A stretch of 64,000 nucleotides of DNA, from positions 2,108,001 to 2,172,000 of the forward strand of contig NZ_LR723670.1 in assembly GCF_902502825.2 (NCBI RefSeq). Direction: 5' to 3'. Source of the DNA: Pseudorhizobium flavum (GTDB taxonomy: Bacteria; Pseudomonadota; Alphaproteobacteria; Rhizobiales; Rhizobiaceae). Within the stretch, counting starts at the first letter, position 1; each line of letters opens with the position of its first letter. A program made the translations under genes and the position numbers. Below, in pieces: positions 1-8,865 of this stretch. The notes under the pieces were generated by a model. The model was not told the origin of the DNA. It saw nothing but the letters and a program-made list of their open reading frames with translations, and ran no database searches.

Positions 1-529
1 TCTCACCTACCACGAGGCCCGTGGCGTGATCAAGGAAGATGCCCTTGCCGATCCGCGCGGCCGGATTGATGTCGGTCTGGAAAACGCTTGACGCGCGGCT
101 CTGGAGATAGAGTGCAAAGTCGCGGCGCCCGCGCGCAAGCAGCCAGTGCGCCAGGCGATGTGTCTGTATCGCATGGAAGCCCTTGAAATACAGCACCGGC
201 TCCAGGAAGCGCAGGCAGGCGGGATCGCGATCATAGACGGCTTGGATATCCACCCGCAGGACGCTGCCCCATTCGGGCCAGTCGGCCAGCATTTCCGCAA
301 AGGTCTGGCGAAGCAGCACGGCCTGAAGGTCGGGATGATCCAGGCGTTCGCAGATCCTGTGGATGACGCTGTCTTCCAGCGACGTGTGATTGAGGACTGT
401 CGAGTAGAGGAAGGCCGCCAGGAGCGGATCGCTGTCGGCAGCGGCCCTCGCCTCCTGACGCATCGTGTCCCAGATGGGATCGACAGTCGCGACAGGTTCC
501 TTCGGGCGGATCTCGGTTCTTGCGGCCAT
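1..529 (-). CDS. cysE: Serine O-acetyltransferase CysE (3'-truncated by window edge)
   Basis: Transfers an acetyl group from acetyl-CoA to L-serine, giving O-acetylserine for cysteine synthesis in the cytoplasm. Read leftward from ATG at 529, preceded by AGGAG, the frame stays open to the window edge, giving 176 of the usual roughly 275 residues. The N-terminal helical domain is complete and the left-handed beta-helix begins near residue 150. The two expected catalytic residues are visible: Asp153 in TDINPAARIG and His168 in LDHATGLVVGE, matching Asp143 and His158 of the E. coli enzyme. The C-terminal tail that binds cysteine synthase lies outside. The gene is downstream of, and co-oriented with, an alpha/beta hydrolase. 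Confidence 0.95.
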   Translation of the reverse strand, partial: MAARTEIRPKEPVATVDPIWDTMRQEARAAADSDPLLAAFLYSTVLNHTSLEDSVIHRICERLDHPDLQAVLLRQTFAEMLADWPEWGSVLRVDIQAVYDRDPACLRFLEPVLYFKGFHAIQTHRLAHWLLARGRRDFALYLQSRASSVFQTDINPAARIGKGIFLDHATGLVVGE

Positions 530-642
530 GGCCGTCTCCTCGTTTCTCTAGCCGTCGGTCATATAGAATGACGATACAGCAAGACCAATGGCAACGAAAT
601 CGCATTTCGTTGACGGCTAGATTCAATCACAGCGAACGTCGA

Positions 643-1419
643 TCAGAGTTCCGCATAGAAGTCGAGCACAGCCTTCTTGAACACCTTGTCACCGACCGCC
701 AGCATGTGGTCGCGGCCCGGGATGTCGAGCGCCCTTGCATTGGGCATCAGCGCCGCCAGCTTGTGGGGCGAACCGGCGATATCATCCTTGGTTCCGACCC
801 CGATCAGGGTCGGGGCTTCAATCCGGCCCATATCGGCTTCTGCCACCAAGTCTCGCGAACCGCGAATGCAGGCGGCCAGCGCCTCCCGGTCGCTCCTCGT
901 CTGCTCCGCGAACGCGCGGAACATCCTGCCGCGATCATGATCGACGTCATCGAGCGAAGGCGCCAGAAGCGCATCGGCGATCGGATCCCAGTCCCCTACT
1001 CCGTCGGTCATCCCGCTGCCGAGCCCACCCAGGACGAGCGACCTGACACGATGCGGGTGAGCGAGCACCAGGAACACCGATATCCGCGCGCCCATCGAAT
1101 AGCCCATGACATGCGCCTCGGGTATCCGCAGGTGATCGAGAAGCGCAACGGCATCTTCGGCCATGACCCAGGGTCGGTAGGCTTCCGGGTCGCGCGGCTT
1201 GTCGCTGAGGCCATGGCCGCGGTTGTCGATCGCGATCACCCGGTATCCCGCCTCGCCCAGCGTCTTCACCCAGCCCGGATGGACCCAGTTGACCAGAGCG
1301 CTGGAGGCAAAACCGTGGATCAGGAGTACCGGGGCCCCCGCCGGGTCGCCCTCGTCCAGATAGTAAAGGTCGAGGCGGTTGTGTTGGAAGGATGAAAATG
1401 GCGGAGCATTGAGGTTCAT
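643..1419 (-). CDS. Alpha/beta-fold hydrolase
   Basis: A 258-residue cytoplasmic hydrolase with the whole catalytic set. The oxyanion-hole HGF lies at residues 35-37. The nucleophile elbow is GYSMGA with Ser108. A putative acid Asp sits in GTKDDIAG, and the base His in GRDHML near the C terminus. This layout is common to esterases, epoxide and haloalkane hydrolases and C-C hydrolases, and nothing here fixes the substrate. It is co-oriented with cysE with a 113-base gap, so it may share a transcript, though I see no functional link. There is no signal peptide. Confidence 0.85.
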   Translation of the reverse strand: MNLNAPPFSSFQHNRLDLYYLDEGDPAGAPVLLIHGFASSALVNWVHPGWVKTLGEAGYRVIAIDNRGHGLSDKPRDPEAYRPWVMAEDAVALLDHLRIPEAHVMGYSMGARISVFLVLAHPHRVRSLVLGGLGSGMTDGVGDWDPIADALLAPSLDDVDHDRGRMFRAFAEQTRSDREALAACIRGSRDLVAEADMGRIEAPTLIGVGTKDDIAGSPHKLAALMPNARALDIPGRDHMLAVGDKVFKKAVLDFYAEL

Positions 1420-1567
1420 GGATTAGCCTTGGTCATAGCCGGACGCATCACGGGCATGTATTCCGGCCGCACCCGAGTTTCCAGCCTCCCGCGGCCCTTT
1501 TCCCACTACACATTCCCATGCGGGGACTATAATGTCCGCCGCCAACGACAAGCATTCGGAGACGACC

Positions 1568-1813
1568 ATGGCCGGGCACAGCATTCCCCATTTCCAGAAC
1601 GACGGCGGACATCGCATGATCGAGATCGGCGTGAAGGAGTTCATGTGCACCGGCGCGTCGGTGCCCTTCGACCATCCGCACATCTACATCGATATGGGCG
1701 ACGACAGCGAAAAGGTATGCTCCTATTGCTCTACGCTCTACCGCTACAACCCGGCACTCAGGCCTGAACAGACGAACCCTCCGGGATGCGTCTTCCACGT
1801 CAAGGCAGCCTGA
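1568..1813 (+). CDS. CHCC-type zinc-finger protein (zf-CHCC family)
   Basis: An 81-residue protein of the zinc-finger family related to the mitochondrial complex I subunit NDUFS6. Likely zinc ligands are Cys27, His36 (or His38), Cys51 and Cys54, in CTGASVPFDHPH and VCSYC. An in-frame ATG lies 36 nt upstream at 1532, but the ATG at 1568 is preceded by GGAGA at good spacing and gives the usual start MAGHSIPHF, so it was chosen. The gene is 17 nt upstream of a flavin monooxygenase on the same strand and is probably co-transcribed with it. Family membership suggests an Fe-S or respiratory complex assembly role; that is inference. Confidence 0.85.
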   Translation: MAGHSIPHFQNDGGHRMIEIGVKEFMCTGASVPFDHPHIYIDMGDDSEKVCSYCSTLYRYNPALRPEQTNPPGCVFHVKAA

Positions 1814-1830
1814 CGCGAAATCACTGATCC

Positions 1831-2994
1831 ATGTCTGTCGAGAGAGTTGCAGTCGTTGGGGCCGGAGTGGCAGGGCTCACCGCTGCGCTCTCCTTTGCGC
1901 GCCACGGGATCGAGTGCGACATCTTCGAGGAGGCGCAGGAGCTCCGGGAGGTTGGCGCAGGTCTTCAGATCTCGCCCAATGCCTCGCGGATACTTGGCGA
2001 ACTGGGCGTTCTGCCGGCGCTTGAGGCCACCTGGGCCGAACCTGAGCGGATCGCGCTCGTGTCGGGGACTTCGGGCCGCAACCTGGCCCATGTTCCGGTG
2101 GGCGAGTTTGCCCGGCAGCGGTGGGGCGCTCCCTATGGCGTCCTGCATCGGGCAACGCTTCAAAGTGCGTTGCTGGTGGCGGTCCGCTCCAATCCCCTCT
2201 GCAGTCTTCGCCTTGGCACGCTGCTGCGTTGCGACATCCGTGCGAGCATCAAAGCCGTTTCCAACAAATCCTATCCTCTGATCATCGGCGCCGATGGTGT
2301 CTGGTCCGAGGTCCGCGAGCAGGTCCCTGGGGCTCCGGTCGCGAGCTTTTCGGGCAACGTGGCCTGGCGCTTCAACCTGCCGCAAGCAAACATCCCCGAG
2401 TGGCTGTCACTCAGACAGGTAACCGCCTATCTCGGCCCGTCGGCACATCTCGTCGCCTATCCGCTTAAAGATACCACCAGCATAAATCTTGTCGCGATCG
2501 CGTCCGGCATCTCATCGGCGAATGTCTGGGATGCGACGGCAAGTGATGCCCAGCATCGCATGCTGATGACGCAGTTCGGCAGGTGGGACAGGCAGTTACT
2601 TCAACTTCTCTCGTCTGCCGGGAAGCCGACCTTCTGGCCGCTCCATCAAGTCTCCACAGGCCGATGGCAGAACGGCAGCGACATCGTCCTCATCGGCGAT
2701 GCGGCCCATGCGATGATGCCGTTCGCGGCCCAGGGTGCTGCAATGGCGATCGAAGACGCTTTCGCTTTGGCAGCACGAGTGTCCGGCGTAACGTCGGTTG
2801 CGACGGCACTTTCCATGTTCGAGGCAGAGCGGACGAAGAGGATTGCCCGCGTTCGCGCCCGTGGAGCGTTCAACCGCTTCGCCTATCATGCCCGCGGCCC
2901 CATTCGCCTCGGGCGCGATCTGGTTCTTGCGGTAAAGCCGCCGCAGTCCCTGGCTGCGGAGCTTGACTGGCTCTACGGCTACCGGATGTCGTGA
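1831..2994 (+). CDS. FAD-dependent monooxygenase (UbiH/salicylate hydroxylase family)
   Basis: A 387-residue single-component flavoprotein hydroxylase. The dinucleotide fold GAGVAGL is at residues 10-16. The DG motif, binding both FAD and NAD(P)H, is GADGVWSEVR around residues 153-162. The second FAD motif is LIGDAAHAMMPFAAQG at 287-302. All three fingerprints of the aromatic-ring hydroxylase superfamily are intact. The substrate cannot be read from sequence; salicylate-like aromatic acids or a ubiquinone precursor are possible. It follows the zinc-finger gene by 17 nt, and its stop lies 1 nt from the convergent metC stop. Confidence 0.85.
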   Translation: MSVERVAVVGAGVAGLTAALSFARHGIECDIFEEAQELREVGAGLQISPNASRILGELGVLPALEATWAEPERIALVSGTSGRNLAHVPVGEFARQRWGAPYGVLHRATLQSALLVAVRSNPLCSLRLGTLLRCDIRASIKAVSNKSYPLIIGADGVWSEVREQVPGAPVASFSGNVAWRFNLPQANIPEWLSLRQVTAYLGPSAHLVAYPLKDTTSINLVAIASGISSANVWDATASDAQHRMLMTQFGRWDRQLLQLLSSAGKPTFWPLHQVSTGRWQNGSDIVLIGDAAHAMMPFAAQGAAMAIEDAFALAARVSGVTSVATALSMFEAERTKRIARVRARGAFNRFAYHARGPIRLGRDLVLAVKPPQSLAAELDWLYGYRMS

Positions 2995-2995
2995 A

Positions 2996-4186
2996 TTAGA
3001 CAGCCGCTGCGGCCGCGAAGCCTGCCTCGAGATCCCTCTTCAGGTCAGCAACGTCTTCGAGCCCGATCTGCAGCCGGATGACCGGTCCATCCAGTGGTGC
3101 CTTGCGGATCGTCCGGTCCGAAAGGTTGACCGGCACCGCCAGGCTCTCATAGCCACCCCAGGAATAACCGAGCCCGAAGAGCGACAGCGTATCGAGCAAG
3201 GCATGGGCCTTCCTGCTGAAACGGCCGGCATCGTCGACCTTCAGCACGAAGGAAAAGACGCCGCTCGCTCCCTTGAAGTCGCGTTTCCAGATCTCGTGCC
3301 CCGGAAAGCTCGGCAAGGCCGGATGCAGGACCCGCGCGACGTCATCCCGGCTCTCCAGCCACCGCGCGATCTCGAGTGCGCTTTTCTGGTGATGCTCCAG
3401 TCGGACGCCCATCGTCCGCAATCCACGCAGGATCTGATAGGAATCGTCCGGCGAGCCGCATATCCCCATCGTGATGGCAGCATCATGCAGTTGCGGCCAG
3501 CACTTGGCGTTCGCGGACACCGATCCCATGATGATATCCGAGTGTCCCGACGGATATTTGGTGGTGGCATGGATGGAGATGTCAGCCCCGAAATCCAGCG
3601 GGCGGAAGTAGAGAGGCGTGGCCCATGTATTGTCCATGGTTACCACGCATCCGTGACGGTGGGCGGCCTCCGAAATTGCACGGATATCCTGCATCTCCAT
3701 GGTGTTGGAGCCAGGAGCTTCCGTATGCACCAGCCTCGTGTTCGGCCGCATCAGGCTCTCGATCCCGCCGCCGATCTCGGGATCATAGTACTCGATCTCC
3801 ACGCCCATCCGCCTCAGCATCGTGTTGCAGAACAGCCGGCACGGGGCATAGACGGAATCGACGATGAGTGCATGGTCGCCCGCAGAGAGGAAGGCCAGGA
3901 ACGGCACCGAAATCGCTGCGAGGCCTGAGGGGACCACAATGGTTCCGGCGGAGCCTTCGAGTTCATCAAGAGCTTCGCACAGCGCGTCCGTGGTCGGCGT
4001 GCCTCGTGTTCCGTAGGTATATTTCTGCGCCCGTGTCTCCATGGCGCGGCAATCGGGGAACAGGACCGTCGATGCATGGACTACCGGGGGATTGACGAAG
4101 CCGTGATAGCTGAACGGGTCATGCCCCACATGGGCAAGACGCGTGTTGACGCCGGCGTCGGCGGACAAGGTAGACCTGTTTTTCAT
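2996..4186 (-). CDS. metC: Cystathionine beta-lyase
   Basis: PLP-dependent enzyme splitting cystathionine into homocysteine, pyruvate and ammonia in methionine synthesis. The 396-residue length is typical. The PLP lysine is Lys210 in HATTKYPSGHSD, and the Cys/Met-metabolism fold is recognisable by TYGTRGTPT near 57-65, SGLAAI near 87 and MDNTWATP near 184. The frame is open upstream to a GTG at 4300, but homologues begin near MKNRSTLSADAG, so ATG 4186 was chosen although its ribosome site is weak. It is divergent from aapJ and convergent with the monooxygenase. Confidence 0.92.
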   Translation of the reverse strand: MKNRSTLSADAGVNTRLAHVGHDPFSYHGFVNPPVVHASTVLFPDCRAMETRAQKYTYGTRGTPTTDALCEALDELEGSAGTIVVPSGLAAISVPFLAFLSAGDHALIVDSVYAPCRLFCNTMLRRMGVEIEYYDPEIGGGIESLMRPNTRLVHTEAPGSNTMEMQDIRAISEAAHRHGCVVTMDNTWATPLYFRPLDFGADISIHATTKYPSGHSDIIMGSVSANAKCWPQLHDAAITMGICGSPDDSYQILRGLRTMGVRLEHHQKSALEIARWLESRDDVARVLHPALPSFPGHEIWKRDFKGASGVFSFVLKVDDAGRFSRKAHALLDTLSLFGLGYSWGGYESLAVPVNLSDRTIRKAPLDGPVIRLQIGLEDVADLKRDLEAGFAAAAAV

Positions 4187-4513
4187 GTCGGAAGAGGCTC
4201 TCTGCTGGAAGGTGGCCGGATGTTGCCGCCTGTCGTGAGGCCGGTCAAGCCCGAGGCGACAGCTGCGGATGGCACCATCGCCAATGCATTTGGCAACCAC
4301 TGCCTAAGGTTTAGGAGTCTGTCACTGCATTAGGCATATCAGGAAGGTTTGACTCTTTTTGGACACAATTTGAACGCCGCAGACTTGACCATGCTGGCGT
4401 TTACGACTGTGATAGCGCTCCCCGCATCCGGGAGGTTGGTGGGGCGCGGCATGGGTTCGGCTGTCGAACTCATCGCGACGAGATCAGAAAACCAAAAGAT
4501 AAAGGTTGGGAAA
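4187..4513. promoter_or_regulatory. Divergent metC/aapJ intergenic region with candidate aapJ promoter
   Basis: A 327-base stretch without a credible gene. The best sigma70-like match toward aapJ is TTGACC at 4385-4390, a 17-nt spacer and TGTGAT at 4408-4413, which would give an mRNA leader of about 95 nt. A second TTGACT at 4349-4354 has no matching -10 box. No palindrome strong enough to call an operator was found by eye. The aapJ ribosome site (AAGG then a G-run just before ATG 4514) is modest. The promoter is a prediction only. Confidence 0.35.
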
Positions 4514-5536
4514 ATGAAAAAGACGCTTCTGTCTGCCACGATTGGCGCAGCAGTCCTGGGCGCCGCCTCGGCTGCATCCGCTGCCACCCTTGACGACGTC
4601 AAGGCGAAAGGTTTCGTACAATGCGTGGTCAACACCGGGCTTGCAGGCTTCTCTGCGCCGGATGCGTCGGGGAACTGGACCGGTTTCGACGTCGATTACT
4701 GCCGCGCCATTGCTGCTGCCATCTTCAATGATCCTTCCAAGGTGAAGTTCACCCCGACCACCGCACAGACCCGCTTCACGGCACTGCAGTCGGGTGAAGG
4801 CGATGTGATGTTCCGCAACACGACGTGGACGATCAACCGCGACACGGCTCTCGGCCTCAATTTCCGTACCGTCAACTACTATGACGGTCAGGGCTTCATG
4901 GTCCCGAAGTCGCTCAACGTAAAGTCGGCGCTTGAGCTCTCCGGCGCCGCGGTCTGCGTCCAGTCTGGAACCACGACCGAACTGAACCTGGCGGACTACT
5001 TCAAGGCCAACAACCTCCAGTACAACCCGGTCGTCTTCGAAAAGCTGCCGGAAGTGAACGCCGCTTACCAGGAAGGTCGTTGCGACGTCTATACGACCGA
5101 CCAGTCGGGCCTCTACTCGATCCGCCTGTCGCTCTCCAATCCTGACGAGCACATGGTCCTGCCGGAGATCATCTCCAAGGAGCCGCTCGGCCCGGCAGTC
5201 CGCCAGGGTGACGACCAGTGGTTCGACATCGTCTCCTGGAGCCATTATGCCATGGTTCAGGCTGAGGAATTCGGCATCACGCAGGCAAACGTCGACGAGA
5301 TGAAGAACTCCGAGAACCCGGAAATTCGTCGTCTTCTCGGTGTTGAAGCCGATTCCAAGATCGGAACCGACCTCGGCCTCGGCAATGAATGGGCATACAA
5401 CATCATCAAGCACGTCGGTAACTACGGCGAGGTGTTCGAGCGCAATATCGGCATGAGCACGCCGCTGAAGATCGAGCGCGGCCTCAACGCACTGTGGACC
5501 GACGGCGGCCTTCAGTACGCAATGCCGATCCGCTGA
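4514..5536 (+). CDS. aapJ: General L-amino acid ABC transporter, periplasmic binding protein AapJ
   Basis: The solute-binding protein of the broad-range rhizobial amino acid uptake system: 340 residues, exported to the periplasm. A Sec signal peptide (MKKTLL, then an Ala-rich core) probably ends at ASA/AT near residue 23. The mature part begins LDDVKAKGFVQCVV and carries the family 3 binding-protein signature GFDVDYCRAIAAAIF. Four cysteines are visible, in QCVV, YCRA, VCVQ and RCDV, an even number that would allow disulfides. ATG 4514 was chosen because it starts the signal peptide; the frame extends upstream to 4349 without homology. It is first in aapJQMP. Confidence 0.95.
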   Translation: MKKTLLSATIGAAVLGAASAASAATLDDVKAKGFVQCVVNTGLAGFSAPDASGNWTGFDVDYCRAIAAAIFNDPSKVKFTPTTAQTRFTALQSGEGDVMFRNTTWTINRDTALGLNFRTVNYYDGQGFMVPKSLNVKSALELSGAAVCVQSGTTTELNLADYFKANNLQYNPVVFEKLPEVNAAYQEGRCDVYTTDQSGLYSIRLSLSNPDEHMVLPEIISKEPLGPAVRQGDDQWFDIVSWSHYAMVQAEEFGITQANVDEMKNSENPEIRRLLGVEADSKIGTDLGLGNEWAYNIIKHVGNYGEVFERNIGMSTPLKIERGLNALWTDGGLQYAMPIR

Positions 5537-5550
5537 TCAGCAATCGATCC

Positions 5551-5576
5551 GGGATGAGGCGGCTTAGCCTCATCCC
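5551..5576 (+). other. Stable hairpin between aapJ and aapQ
   Basis: A perfect 10-bp inverted repeat: GGGATGAGGC at 5551-5560 and GCCTCATCCC at 5567-5576, with a 6-nt loop. It starts 14 nt after the aapJ stop and is not followed by a T-run. Such a hairpin between a binding-protein gene and its permease commonly protects the upstream mRNA from 3' decay or causes partial termination, giving excess binding protein. That role is inferred. Confidence 0.6.
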
Positions 5577-5630
5577 TTCTGAATCATAAGAAAAGAAGGC
5601 CCGAAAAGGGTCGAAGGGGAATAGGCCGGC

Positions 5631-6824
5631 ATGACCGATCACGCTGTAGCTGCGCCGCCCGCTGGACGATCGTTGACTTCATACATCTACGATCCGAAGT
5701 TTCGCGGGCTGTTCTTCCAGGCGCTCACTCTCGTCATCACCATCTTCGTGGGTTGGTGGATATTCGACAACACGACCGAAAACCTGGCGCGTTCCAACAC
5801 GGCTTCCGGTTACCAGTTCCTGAACGGCCGCGCCGGATTTGATATCGGCCAGTCGCTTATTCCCTATACGAGCGACTCCACCTATGGCAGGGCCATTTTC
5901 GTCGGTTTCCTGAACACGCTGCTCGTTGCGGCGGTCGGGATCGTCACCGCAACGATCATCGGCTTTCTGATCGGCATCGGGCGCCTCTCCCGGAACTGGC
6001 TGATCGCCAAGCTTTGCACGATCTATGTCGAGGTGTTCCGCAACATCCCCGTCCTGCTCGTCATCTTCTTCTTCTACAAGGGGGTCCTTGGCGCACTACC
6101 GCAGGTGCGCGATTCCCTCGAACTGCCATTCAGCATGTTCCTCAACAATCGAGGTCTAGCTTTCCCCCGACCGATATGGGGAGATGGCGCCATCCTCATC
6201 CCGATTGCCTTTGTCGTCGCTATCATTGTCGCTCTTGTCATCGCGCGGTGGGCGAAGGCTCGCCAGGCAGCGACGGGACAGCCATTCCACACCGGCTGGA
6301 CCGCAATGGCGCTAATCATTGGGCTGCCATTGCTCGCATTCATTCTCGGCGGGATGCCGCTGACGTTCGACTACCCGGTAGCAGGACGCTTCAACCTCAC
6401 CGGCGGCAGCGTGATCGCGCCGGAATTCGTGGCGCTTTACCTCGCACTCGCATTCTATACCGCGTCGTTCATCGCGGAGATTTTCCGCGCCGGCATCAAG
6501 GGCGTGCCTAAAGGGCAGACGGAAGCCGCGTCTGCGCTCGGGCTGCAGCCATCGACGACGACGAGGCTGGTCGTCATGCCGCAGGCAATGCGGATCATCA
6601 TCCCGCCGCTTACGAGCCAGTATCTCAACCTGACCAAGAACTCCTCGCTCGGCATCGCCATCGGCTTTCCCGAACTCGTGGCGACGGGCGGCACGACCAT
6701 GAATCAGACCGGTCAGGCGATCGAGGTCGTGTCGATCTGGCTGGCTGTGTATCTCAGCATCAGCATCGTGACGTCGATCTTCATGAACTGGTTCAACGCC
6801 AAGATGGCGCTGGTGGAAAGGTAA
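5631..6824 (+). CDS. aapQ: General L-amino acid ABC transporter, permease AapQ
   Basis: An inner-membrane permease subunit of 397 residues. It has an N-terminal membrane segment near 28-46, a long insert, and the HisM-type core with the EAA loop around EIFRAGIKGVPKGQTEAASALGL, which contacts the ATPase AapP. AapQ proteins are longer than HisQ/HisM because of an extra segment between the first helices, and this one fits. The ATG at 5631 follows a GAAGGGGAAT-like ribosome site. The next gene starts 3 nt after the stop, so the two permeases are translationally linked. Confidence 0.94.
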   Translation: MTDHAVAAPPAGRSLTSYIYDPKFRGLFFQALTLVITIFVGWWIFDNTTENLARSNTASGYQFLNGRAGFDIGQSLIPYTSDSTYGRAIFVGFLNTLLVAAVGIVTATIIGFLIGIGRLSRNWLIAKLCTIYVEVFRNIPVLLVIFFFYKGVLGALPQVRDSLELPFSMFLNNRGLAFPRPIWGDGAILIPIAFVVAIIVALVIARWAKARQAATGQPFHTGWTAMALIIGLPLLAFILGGMPLTFDYPVAGRFNLTGGSVIAPEFVALYLALAFYTASFIAEIFRAGIKGVPKGQTEAASALGLQPSTTTRLVVMPQAMRIIIPPLTSQYLNLTKNSSLGIAIGFPELVATGGTTMNQTGQAIEVVSIWLAVYLSISIVTSIFMNWFNAKMALVER

Positions 6825-6827
6825 GTG

Positions 6828-7985
6828 ATGAGCACGAACTCTCTCGGCTTTGTCCGTACCGAACTCCTCGCTCCCCGCCCTGCCCCAGCCGGCGAAAGAA
6901 GCGCCTTTGGCTGGATCCGTGGCAATCTCTTTGCGACGCCAAAGGACACCGCTCTGACGATCCTAGCGATCGCCCTGCTTGTCTGGACTGTCCCGGACAT
7001 GCTGAACTGGCTCTTCTTCGATGCCGTCTGGAGCGGATCCGACCGAACCGCCTGCCTCACCCTTGCCCAAGGAGGCGTCCAGCCCGATGGCTGGAGTGGC
7101 GCATGCTGGGCTTTCGTCAGCGAGCGTTTCGAACAGTTCATGTTTGGCCGCTACCCGATTGACGAGCGCTGGCGCCCCACTCTCGTCGCAGTCCTCTTCG
7201 CCGCCGTTCTGGCCCCTATGCTGATGCCGCGACTGCCCTACAAGGGATGGAACGCGCTCGTTCTCTTTGTCATCTTCCCGATTGTCGCTTTCTTCCTGTT
7301 GCATGGCGGTGTCTTCGGCCTGCAACGGGTTGAAACGCCGCTCTGGGGCGGCCTGATGGTCACACTCATCCTGTCGTTCGTCGGGATCGCTGTGTCGCTG
7401 CCGATTGGCATCCTGCTCGCCCTCGGCCGACGATCGCATCTACCGGTTATCCGGGTGATCTGCGTCACCTTCATCGAGGTGATCCGCGGCGTGCCGCTGA
7501 TTACCGTCCTCTTCATGGCCAACGTCATGCTGCCGCTCTTCCTGCCGACGGGCTGGACGATCGACAACTTCCTCCGCGCCCTCGTTGGCGTGGCGCTATT
7601 CGCGTCGGCCTATATGGCCGAGGTGGTTCGCGGCGGCCTGCAGGCGATCCCGAAGGGCCAGTACGAAGGCGCCGATTCCCTCGGCCTGACTTATTGGCAG
7701 AAGACACGGCTGATCATCATGCCGCAGGCGCTCAAGCTCGTGATCCCCGGCATCGTCAACACCTTCATCGGCCTCTTCAAGGATACGTCACTGGTGTCCA
7801 TCATCGGCATGTTCGACTTGCTCGGGATCGTGCAGTTGAACTTCACCGACACGCGATGGATCACGCCGATCACGCCAAGCACCGGCCTGATCTTCGCCGG
7901 GTTCATATTCTGGTTGTTCTGCTTCGGGATGTCGCGCTACTCCGCCTTCATGGAGCGCCATCTCGACACCGGCCACAAACGATAA
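6828..7985 (+). CDS. aapM: General L-amino acid ABC transporter, permease AapM
   Basis: The second membrane subunit, 385 residues, predicted to pair with AapQ. The EAA loop reads [23 protein letters not shown]. Helices are evident near residues 43-60, 123-160 and through the conserved C-terminal core. The frame could start at GTG 6825, but the ATG directly after it (6828) gives MSTNSLGF and is preferred. The end reads [15 protein letters not shown], usual for this family. It lies 3 nt after aapQ and 15 nt before aapP in one operon. Confidence 0.94.
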   Translation: MSTNSLGFVRTELLAPRPAPAGERSAFGWIRGNLFATPKDTALTILAIALLVWTVPDMLNWLFFDAVWSGSDRTACLTLAQGGVQPDGWSGACWAFVSERFEQFMFGRYPIDERWRPTLVAVLFAAVLAPMLMPRLPYKGWNALVLFVIFPIVAFFLLHGGVFGLQRVETPLWGGLMVTLILSFVGIAVSLPIGILLALGRRSHLPVIRVICVTFIEVIRGVPLITVLFMANVMLPLFLPTGWTIDNFLRALVGVALFASAYMAEVVRGGLQAIPKGQYEGADSLGLTYWQKTRLIIMPQALKLVIPGIVNTFIGLFKDTSLVSIIGMFDLLGIVQLNFTDTRWITPITPSTGLIFAGFIFWLFCFGMSRYSAFMERHLDTGHKR

Positions 7986-8000
7986 GACAAGGGGAAAACA

Positions 8001-8774
8001 ATGGCTGACGCCCAACCCACCACGCCTTCCGTCTCCGCCACAGATATCGCAATCGATATCATCGGCATGAACAAGTGGTACGGAGACTTCCACGTGCTGC
8101 GCGACATCAACCTGCGCGTCATGACGGGCGAGCGCATCGTCGTCGCCGGTCCTTCCGGATCCGGCAAGTCGACGATGATCCGCTGCATCAACCGCCTTGA
8201 AGAGCACCAGTCGGGCCGTATCGTAGTCGACGGCATCGAACTGACCAACGACCTGAAGAAGATCGACGAAGTGCGCCGCGAAGTCGGCATGGTGTTCCAG
8301 CACTTCAACCTCTTCCCGCACCTGACGATCCTGGAGAACTGCACGCTTGCGCCGATCTGGGTTCGCAAGATGCCGAAGAGGAAGGCCGAAGAGATCGCCA
8401 TGCACTACCTGGAGCGGGTGAAGATCCCCGAGCAGGCAAACAAGTATCCCGGCCAGCTTTCCGGCGGGCAGCAGCAGCGCGTGGCAATCGCCCGTTCGCT
8501 GTGCATGAGCCCGAAGATCATGCTCTTCGACGAGCCGACCTCGGCGCTCGACCCCGAGATGATCAAGGAAGTCCTCGACACGATGGTGAGCCTCGCAGAA
8601 GAAGGCATGACGATGATCTGCGTGACCCACGAAATGGGTTTTGCACGGCAGGTCGCCAATCGCGTCATCTTCATGGACCAGGGGCAGATCGTCGAGCAGA
8701 ACGAACCGGCAGAATTCTTCGACAACCCGCAGCACGAGCGCACCAAGCTCTTCCTGAGCCAGATCCTGCACTAG
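8001..8774 (+). CDS. aapP: General L-amino acid ABC transporter, ATPase AapP
   Basis: A cytoplasmic ATP-hydrolysing subunit of 257 residues. Walker A is GPSGSGKST at residues 50-58, the Q-loop lies in [10 protein letters not shown], the ABC signature is LSGGQQQR, Walker B is [12 protein letters not shown] and the switch His is in VTHEMGFA. It belongs to the polar amino acid subfamily with GlnQ and HisP. An AAGGGG ribosome site precedes ATG 8001. It is the last gene of aapJQMP and is followed after 28 nt by a strong intrinsic terminator. Confidence 0.96.
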   Translation: MADAQPTTPSVSATDIAIDIIGMNKWYGDFHVLRDINLRVMTGERIVVAGPSGSGKSTMIRCINRLEEHQSGRIVVDGIELTNDLKKIDEVRREVGMVFQHFNLFPHLTILENCTLAPIWVRKMPKRKAEEIAMHYLERVKIPEQANKYPGQLSGGQQQRVAIARSLCMSPKIMLFDEPTSALDPEMIKEVLDTMVSLAEEGMTMICVTHEMGFARQVANRVIFMDQGQIVEQNEPAEFFDNPQHERTKLFLSQILH

Positions 8775-8802
8775 GCAAACGGATCTACGGGACGATTCAA
8801 AT

Positions 8803-8833
8803 GGCCGCGCTGGTTATGCAGCGCGGCCTTTTT
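8803..8833 (+). terminator. Intrinsic terminator of the aapJQMP operon
   Basis: A perfect 10-bp GC-rich stem, GGCCGCGCTG at 8803-8812 and CAGCGCGGCC at 8819-8828, with the 6-nt loop GTTATG and five T residues at 8829-8833. It lies between aapP and the convergent end of the paa island. Confidence 0.92.
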
Positions 8834-8865
8834 CGGTTGTCTATCTAGCAGCTATCGGTGACGGA